DNA of 64,000 bases from Aphanomyces cochlioides (taxonomy: Eukaryota > Oomycota > Saprolegniomycetes > Saprolegniales > Verrucalvaceae): the NCBI GenBank assembly GCA_019828595.1, contig JAHQRK010000009.1, positions 310,001 to 374,000 on the forward strand, given 5' to 3'. A program made the position numbers and the translations under genes. Shown here piece by piece: positions 57,593-64,000 of the stretch (its first letter is position 1; every line of letters starts with the position of its first letter). The notes under the pieces are model-generated. The model was not told the DNA's origin. It saw nothing but the letters and a program-made list of their open reading frames with translations, and did no database searches.

Positions 57593-57927
57593 CCGACCAA
57601 CTCATGCCGATGGATGGCCAATCAAGAGTTGACAGCTCAAGCCAAGACGATGAAGGACTCCATGCTCGTCCAGGGTTCCGCTCGTCTCGTTGTTGCTTAG
57701 CTCAGTCGATTCAAGCTGCCGGTCGAGCTGGAAAGCTTGCAGGCCATCGTTGCGCGTCGTACTCCAAGATCTTTCGAGAAATGAAAGGCGATAGGTTGTC
57801 CATGGACGTGGGCGGAGCGGCATGATCACAAGGCGGAGATGATCGCATGCATCTGTCGTTCCGCTTGCAGCGGCAAGTCGAGCGCTGCCATTCTCATGAC
57901 CATCCGACAAATTTCCTTCATGAACAA
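57593..57927. other. Intergenic between two minus-strand genes
   Basis: A minus-strand frame covers most of this stretch, but it has no motif and runs into the preceding gene in a different frame. I see nothing to support a gene. Confidence 0.4.
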
Positions 57928-58460
57928 TCATGCGCGGCATTGAAAATGGAGCGAATGGGGACGGAACTTTCCGCCTTCCGCTGACGGGAGTGTGTCGGGG
58001 GCGTAGCGCCATCCATAGCTTCGAGCAGGGTGTTCAAATGGAGCTAGAACAGCACGCAAGATCCAAACTCGCCGCCCGTCAAAGTCAAAGTCCTCGACTA
58101 CGTCCTGGCGGGTCATCCAGTCCATGGCATCTCGTTACCTAGGTTCAGCGAGGTCCCGCCGCTTTGAAGAGCTCCTTTTTGGCATGAGAGATCCGATCCG
58201 CTCTCAACGACAAGAGGGAAAGAAGCCAACGTCTTGCGACAGAAAGCTGACTTCGTGTCCAGTGGCCAGATCGAGTGGAGGGGGGGAATGTCGTCGTTGG
58301 TAGCATGTCCAGTGAACCCAAGCAAGTTGGCTGCGCAATTGTCCACATAAGCATGTCTTGATTCGCTATAATATCCAAGGGGAAGGAAACCTTGATGGAG
58401 AACCATCCATCGTGACGACCACGAGGGGAGCTGACGACTTGTCAGGCTATCATCTTCCAT
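57928..58460 (-). CDS. Small unknown protein, two exons
   Basis: Exon 58460-58139 and exon 58097-57928, joined over a 41-nt GT-AG intron in phase 1, encode 163 residues starting MEDDSLTSRQLPSW. The joined product reads smoothly (GTSLNL then VEDFDFDGRRVWILR) and ends SLHFQCRA. It contains tryptophans and GYYSESRHAYVDN, WPLDTKSAFCRKT, SYGWRYAPDT, suggesting a compact beta domain. I do not recognise the family. A MITE lies 43 bp upstream of the start codon, so the promoter may have been altered; an upstream exon cannot be excluded. Confidence 0.55.
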
Positions 58461-58503
58461 AAAAACTCTCGCCCCCAACTCTCGATTTTGGATTTGGGTA
58501 AAA

Positions 58504-58798
58504 CTCACGATCGTGCCACTCGGCTCGCAATTTCTCAAAATCGTGCCAATTTTTGCTCAAATCGTGCCACTGCACATAATAAGCCGAAACACTGACAATT
58601 GAGCACAGCATTTCGAAGGCTTGTACCAGGCTAGAGTCTTTTTTGAGCCTCTCATTTCAATAGCCAAGCGTGCTAGAAAGAATTTGCTCTGATCGAGGGG
58701 TAAATATGACTTCAGCATACGCCACCAACGCCGGTAACTATTTTTGTTAAAAATTGGCACGATTTTGAGAAATTGCGTCCGAGTGGCACAATCGTGAG
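58504..58798. mobile_element. MITE with 50-bp terminal inverted repeats
   Basis: 58504-58553 (CTCACGATCGTGCCACTCGG...) and the reverse complement of 58749-58798 match over about 50 bp with two or three differences. The 295-bp element has no coding capacity. The Harbinger element begins five bases to the right, so the two inserted next to each other. Confidence 0.8.
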
Positions 58799-59008
58799 AT
58801 TTAGGGTGAGTCTGGATCACACTCCAATTTTTGGCCAAATTTTTTTTTTTTTTGGTTCAAAAATACCAAAAAAATTGGACTGTTTTTTTCCTGATATTTT
58901 TTGGCTGTCTGGATGCATAAAATTTCATAAAATTATGAAGCTTCCTCGCGCCATTTCCGCTTTATCACACATGATGAGTCATCTTCGTCAAGTGCTCTTC
59001 ATCCGGGG

Positions 59009-60154
59009 ATGGACACGCTCCCGACGACGGCAAATCTTGTACCAGTACTTGGTTTACCATTACTTGTCATTCGTGCTCAAGACCCCAAGCGAAACTCAGT
59101 TCTGTCTGGGGCACTATGGATCAAAGAACGTTTTGAAGGAAATGAAAATGCATTTGTCGAGGAGTTTCGTATGCCCAAGCATGTTCTTTCTCTGCTTGTT
59201 ACGGAACTTGTTCAATGTGGTGGCCTTAAAAGCACTCGAAATGTTAGTGCTGAAGAACAAGTGGCAATGTTCATGTTCTTTGCTGGACACCACAGTTCAA
59301 GTGCCCAACTCCAAAGTCGATTTCAACATTCCGGGGAGACGGTGACCCGCCATTTGAGGCGAGTGTTAGAAGCAATTTTGGCCGTTTCTGACAAATACAT
59401 CCGCATTCCCGATGATGACTCCTCGATACCAGCAATGATCCATCGAAGCAAAAAGTATAAACCATTCAAAGATGCAAGAATGGCTGTTGACGGAACACAT
59501 ATACCTGTATGGGTACCAACAAGTGATCAAGCCCCATTTCGCGGAAGAAAGGGAATAACGATGAATGTTCTTGGCGCGTGCGACTTCGACCTCCAATTCA
59601 CCTACGTCTTGGCCGGATGGGAAGGCAGTGCAAATGATGCACGGGTTTATCAAGACGCTCTAACAAAAGGATTCCGCATATCGCCAAACCTTTATGATCT
59701 CATTGATGCTGGATATGCACTGACGACAAAATGTTTGACACCATACCGCAGTACACGATATCATCTCAAAGCGTTTGGCAAAGGAAAGCTAAAACCACGT
59801 ACCAAAGAAGAACTTTTCAACTTGAGGCATTCAAGCTTGAGAAATGTCATTGAGCGCACATTTGGAACTTTGAAAAAGAGATTTCCTGTGCTATGCTATC
59901 CAGTTCAATACGACTACGCATTTCAAACAAAGCTTGTTGTAGCTTTATGCGTTGTTCACAATTTCATTCGAACTTGTGGTACTCGAAGAGATGTTTTTGT
60001 GATTGAAGCCGAATCTGACATCGAGAGATCGGCTGCAGAACTTGAGAGCCCTGAAGAGTTGCCGGAAGACGATAGTGACGAGGCAAAGGTATGGCGAAAC
60101 AAAATTGCATCACACCTATGGGATCAATATCGTGGCATAATGGCTTCGAGATGA
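59009..60154 (+). CDS. PIF/Harbinger transposase (DDE_Tnp_4), apparently intact
   Basis: A single frame of 381 residues. The helix-turn-helix-like N-terminal part (VSAEEQVAMFMFFAGHHSS ... SRFQHSGETVTRHLRRVLEA) is followed by the nuclease core with the first Asp in MAVDGTHIPVWVP, the second in GWEGSANDARVYQDAL and the Glu in RNVIERTFGTLKKRFPVL. The length is usual for this family. A C-terminal acidic tail ends WDQYRGIMASR. There are no stops or frameshifts, so the protein may still be active. It lies divergently... rather convergently with the Myb-like gene: their 3' ends face each other, 60 bp apart. Confidence 0.92.
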   Translation: MDTLPTTANLVPVLGLPLLVIRAQDPKRNSVLSGALWIKERFEGNENAFVEEFRMPKHVLSLLVTELVQCGGLKSTRNVSAEEQVAMFMFFAGHHSSSAQLQSRFQHSGETVTRHLRRVLEAILAVSDKYIRIPDDDSSIPAMIHRSKKYKPFKDARMAVDGTHIPVWVPTSDQAPFRGRKGITMNVLGACDFDLQFTYVLAGWEGSANDARVYQDALTKGFRISPNLYDLIDAGYALTTKCLTPYRSTRYHLKAFGKGKLKPRTKEELFNLRHSSLRNVIERTFGTLKKRFPVLCYPVQYDYAFQTKLVVALCVVHNFIRTCGTRRDVFVIEAESDIERSAAELESPEELPEDDSDEAKVWRNKIASHLWDQYRGIMASR

Positions 60155-60214
60155 ATGGTCTTGATATCCATTGTTGCTTTACGCTTTAGATAAACTATGG
60201 ATACTGATGAATGT

Positions 60215-61125
60215 TTACGTGTCTTTCAAAACACGAATTTGCCGCATCAACCAGACATATCTCGCTTCGCCTTCCATATGCAAGAACAATGAAGCCTTCA
60301 TTGGATTCTCCATAACTTCAAATGCAATCGCGAGATCGTCGGTTGTGATTTGATCAGCAAATTCGGATTGTAAAAGAATCAATGCCCGCTCGGAAGATGA
60401 CAAAATCGACGATGCCGGCTGAGGTTGAACTAAGTTTGCTAGCAATTTCAATTCTTGCTCTGCCGTGGCTTCGTATTTTTCAAACACATTCGTCATACGA
60501 GATGCCAACGATTTGCTGCGTTTGGTGTGAATCTCAACAGGCAATGGAGGGGGGTGTCATTTCAAGCGTGCACTGGTATTGTCGCTGTTGTAGCCATTTT
60601 GGCCATTGATGTCTTCGTTTGACGAATCTGGCGATATATTGCCATCAATATCATCATCATCAGAAACGATTGCTGCTGCAGACGGACAACTTGTATTTGG
60701 CTGATTTGAAGACAGTGCCATATTGCCAGTAGCAAGATTTTTGCCGTACAATTCGCAGCACTTATGGTAGAGCGGGAACGGTTTGTTCTGCCACTTTTTC
60801 ACTTTGGGATTCGTGTTTTCTGCAAAATATGCTTCCCAAGTTGTGTCGGTACAGACAACACGGCAAGTAGAATCTTCCCATCCCATACCAGAGGCTGACG
60901 CCATTTTGTGCACGATGGAGAATTCAGCTTTCTTCACTTCGTTTCTTGAGCGCAATTGCGCCATGGTAAAAGGCTTGTTCAGACCTGGTGTGTGGTTGAG
61001 TTTCGAGAGAGCGGCCTAAACGCCGACTTTTTTAATCCCGTGTCGGATCTTTGTCCCAACACGTTGGCCTGATACAGGAGCTCATTTAACCAGATTGCAT
61101 CGAGATAGTCGTTCCAAATCGTCAT
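60215..61125 (-). pseudogene. Myb/SANT-like DNA-binding protein of the Harbinger element, frameshifted
   Basis: From ATG 61125 leftward, MTIWNDYLDAIWLNELLYQA, then after a one-base slip near 60987 PGLNKPFTMAQLRSRNEVKKAEFSIVHK, GMGWED and WEAYFAENTNPKVKKWQNKPFPLYHKC. This is the Myb/SANT-like domain typical of Harbinger second proteins. An acidic linker follows to a TGA at about 60557, and the frame resumes one base off with KRSKSLASRMTNVFEKYEATAEQELKLLANL to 60215. Both lesions are single-base changes, one beside a C-run, so decay or sequencing error are possible. Confidence 0.75.
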
Positions 61126-61620
61126 CCTTGCTTCTTTTGGAAAATACCTCTCTCAAAGCTAGCTAATGAAAGAACCAATCAGGCTCATTTCTTAAGAATT
61201 GAGGAACCTAGGATTGGATAATGAATTGATCAGCATTCCCTCCACACACTTGATATTGAGATCAAGCTGAGATCTGGTCAACGAAAGAATTTCCGCACTT
61301 GAGCAATGTCAAACACAACATTGTTGACCATGCGAAGGTAAAACGAATCACAACAAGACAGAATTGCGAATGAGGGGCGCAGAATTGCAGAAAGCATATC
61401 CAGATTGTATGTCGTTGCACAATTTTTTTATATTTTTTACACGTTTCACGAAAAGAACACCTCTCGATCACTTTTTTATTTTTTGCCAAAATCTTTAATT
61501 TTTGGCAATTTTTGAAAAATGTCATTCTTTTGATCCAGATAGACATAGTTCTAAAAAATGCAAAAATTGCCAAAAAATCTCTTTTTTTGGCATTTTTTTC
61601 GGCATCCAGACCCACCCTTA

Positions 61621-61771
61621 CCCTTTGGATTTTGGTCATTTTACCCGACAAATTGTGGCCGATTTTTCCCCATGTGGTAGCAAGAACCCACATGGCATCG
61701 ACCACGCTATGATAGAGAAATAGAGGTTTTGTCCATAAATTTTCGCTGATTACTATTGACTGTGAGGACAA
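61621..61771. other. Flank of the Harbinger element
   Basis: Nothing coding is visible in this short stretch between the right TTA and the inverted repeat pair. Confidence 0.4.
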
Positions 61772-63389
61772 AATGTCCACAGTCGAGAAAAAATGGTGCG
61801 AATTGAATGATCAAGCGGGAAACTTGCATTTGATGCTAGATGGATCGAGCATCCTTAAATAGTCTACCTAATGAGTAAAACAATACAAAATGAAACTCAT
61901 TTGAAGTCAAGAGACGATCCGACATGGATTGATGTCTTACACCATCTCTTGGACAACTGATAAACCTCTGGCACGTATCAAGAGGAAGAATGAGGAAGAT
62001 CTTGTAGAAGCTTGCTCCTTTCTTAAACTTGTAAGCTTAAAGTTGAATACGAGTCTCTACCATTCATATCAAACCCTCACTACTCAACGAATTCCAGCAG
62101 CAACAACCGCTTCAATCAGACAGCCCTGCATCTATCTGAATAAATCGAGATTTACTTAATCTCATGCTTGCATGAATGCTGTCGGTAGCGCTAGATTCTC
62201 CATGGAGGTTTGCGGTTAGTCTGTGCTTGTAGTAAATTGTTGACACCTAACGCGTTGACACTTCCAATTTAGAAGAAGTTGCTCATGTTATGGTTCAAAT
62301 TGAAATGAATCACGACGCCTGAGCAGAGCAGCAAAGCCAGCTCTTGTAATAGTTTTAGTTCTTCGAATTGAACATGATATACCTTTAAATCAGTTGGTAT
62401 GCGTTTGAATGTGATGCTCCGAAATACTTTAACAACCCCGACGAAGTCTAATGATGATTCCCTTAAGATCGCGCGCATTGTAAAGAATCAGTGTAATAAA
62501 AGAGCTGCAAACTCAGGAACACTATAATAACGCGCGGTGACAGTTAAGTTTATTGGACTGTTCAAGCAACACAACTACTGATGGCTCTGCTGCTGTACTC
62601 ACCATTCGCTTCTAGTGAGTGAATACTTGACGTGTCTAAAGTAATACTGCTATGATCCAAGCTGCTGAGTTGCCTTGTCAGCTTAGGTAGTGTAAATTTA
62701 TGTGGTTGAATTGCTGGCATGCTATAGTACACTTACGCAATTAGAGCAACATGATGTAGACCAGGCTGCCTCCAAGATCTCCAAAAACTTGGTGATGCAA
62801 ACCAACTGCAATTGTAGTTAGACACAATGTGCTTTAGAGTCTATTCGTAGAATTAGAGCTGTCCATAGTGCTGGCTTTGCTGTTCTGTTCAGTCTGTGTG
62901 GTTCATGTCCATGCGAAACATATCAGGAGCAATTTTAATTCTACTTTATTGATATTGTCAACGTGTTTACGTCTACAAGCAGCTTCAACACGCACTAACT
63001 ACAAAGCTCCATGTTGCACCTAATGCCTAATGCTACCGATAAATCTTGCATTCAGCAAAGCATGATTATTCAAGTTTACACATGATTTATTTAGATGAAT
63101 GCTGGGAATATCTGAATAACAGTGTGAAGCAGGTTAAATAGGCATTCTGTAAGCAGTGGGGGTTAAATATAAACGATAGACGTTCACCTGACAATGATCC
63201 CCGTAATATCTGCAAGAGATGGTATGAAGCAATCCATGTCGGATCCTCTCTTGACTTCAAAATAGTTTCATTTTGTATTGGTTTACTCATTAGATAGACT
63301 ATATAAGGATGCTCAATCCATCAAGCAGCAAAATGCAGGTTCCCCCTTGATCACTCAATTCGCGCCATTTTGTCTCAACTGTGGACATT
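61772..63389. repeat. Inverted pair of about 180-bp repeats
   Basis: 61772-61951 and the reverse complement of 63212-63389 agree at roughly 85% over the whole length, including TGAGCATCCTTA-like, CTAATGAGTAAA and TACAAAATGAAACT stretches. Each arm can be read as the same two short peptides (MSTVE-K/T-KW-C/R-EL and MSK-T/P-IQNET), so the arms may be exons of an old gene or transposon. The 1.26-kb interior has no gene I can support. Confidence 0.65.
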
Positions 63390-64000
63390 GAGACATTGTC
63401 CCTAATTGAATAATATGACCAAGATAATTCTCTGCTTACAAGATAATTTGACAGAACCATGTAAATCTATTGTATCAGTTGTGCAGTGCTGTATCCTTCT
63501 GTTGCTTTGAAAACACTCTAGCCTGGGCGCCCTGTGGAAGAATCGATCGCGACGGACAGTTTAAACCTCTATAGACAGTCGAGTTTACCTCTAAATGACT
63601 CACAGAGCGGAAGTTGCGTCCTAAAATATGCTCCGCTTCCCAGAGGAGAGAATTGGCCACAGCATATGATTCAGCCACTACAACCCCAATTGGCAAGTGT
63701 TGTACAAGGTAAAAACCATCCACAATTGGGCAGTATAAATGTCCAAAATCCTTCCTGCAACTCTCGACGTGAAGGGACCTTCAAGTGTTGAAGAGAACGT
63801 TCCCACGCCCATGGGTTGGTGTTTCGCAGACCAGACGAAGCAGCCACCGATGCAGTTGGACATCCTACGATGCGTGTAACATGTGGACATTGAATCCAGT
63901 AAGTCGACGGACACGCCGTTCTTTGTGTATTTTGCAGCCACATTCCCATCGCTCCAGGTGTCTCGGATGGATCCACCCTTTCTCTATCTAGGACTCGTGA
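63390..64000. other. Window end, weak coding signal on the minus strand
   Basis: Overlapping minus-strand frames at 63475-63723 and 63678-63976 give stretches such as DGFYLVQHLPIGVVVAESYAVANSLLWEAEHILGR in different frames. They may be a decayed gene running in from the right. No family is recognised and no splice sites join them convincingly. Confidence 0.35.

Larger units (their letters stand above)
58804..61617. mobile_element. PIF/Harbinger transposon, 2814 bp, TTA target duplication
   Basis: The left end GGGTGAGTCTGGAT and right end (reverse complement GGGTGGGTCTGGAT) form terminal inverted repeats with one mismatch. They are bounded by TTA on both sides (58801-58803 and 61618-61620), the three-base duplication typical of PIF/Harbinger. 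It contains the two expected genes: a plus-strand DDE transposase, intact, and a minus-strand Myb/SANT-like protein, frameshifted. Both subterminal regions are rich in T-runs. Partner loss suggests it may now depend on another copy for the second protein. Confidence 0.9.

Noticed and set aside
1..64000. CRISPR arrays, bacterial operons, ribosome-binding sites, rRNA and tRNA genes
   Set aside because: No regularly spaced repeats or rRNA/tRNA signatures were seen, and introns and gene content show a eukaryote.

Overview
The window is eukaryotic nuclear DNA, most likely from an oomycete (stramenopile). I infer a water mould of the Saprolegniales such as Aphanomyces, but no ribosomal or mitochondrial marker is present to prove it. 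The evidence is: GT-AG introns that are almost all 37-54 nt; an intraflagellar-transport gene (IFT70), so a flagellated stage; TRAPPC11; a family of leucine-rich-repeat receptor kinases built from one-repeat exons; a WRKY19-like zinc-finger protein; and tyrosine-recombinase (Crypton-like) transposons. Many genes are split, so the models below were built by joining exons where splice sites, reading phase and family alignment agree.

Layout. 1-9.2 kb: start of a secreted protein (minus), TRAPPC11, and a tandem pair of large multi-membrane-span genes, the first decayed and the second open. 9.2-12.1 kb: AT-rich repeats. 12.2-13.6 kb: an UNC93-like transporter. 14.8-23 kb: a repeat-rich block with two different decayed tyrosine-recombinase elements. 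The second lies with a SET-domain methyltransferase gene between perfect 36-bp inverted repeats. 23.3-38.6 kb (minus strand): three members of one LRR receptor-kinase family (a kinase-less pseudogene, an apparently active kinase, a pseudokinase), plus a receiver-like/TPR/double cyclic-nucleotide-binding protein and an acidic coiled-coil membrane protein. 39-41 kb: a methionine-rich conserved-looking protein and a zinc-finger gene with a frameshift. 43.05-46.7 kb: a complete terminal-inverted-repeat DNA transposon with an 8-bp target duplication. 48.2-58.5 kb: a gene-dense segment with IFT70 (18 exons), a membrane-anchored inositol-polyphosphate kinase, a charged repeat protein, a P-type-ATPase-like pseudoenzyme without membrane spans, a metallophosphoesterase and a small unknown protein. 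58.5-61.6 kb: a MITE next to a PIF/Harbinger transposon with intact transposase and TTA target duplication. 61.6-64 kb: a 180-bp inverted repeat pair and no clear gene.

Themes. Housekeeping genes for trafficking and cilia sit between lineage-specific receptors and at least four kinds of DNA transposon. Several proteins keep a family fold but have lost catalytic residues: a receptor pseudokinase, a P-type ATPase lacking its phosphorylation site, and a receiver domain without its aspartate. The best candidate for an undescribed system is the unit at 17.7-21.9 kb, where a tyrosine recombinase and a SET methyltransferase share one set of inverted repeats.
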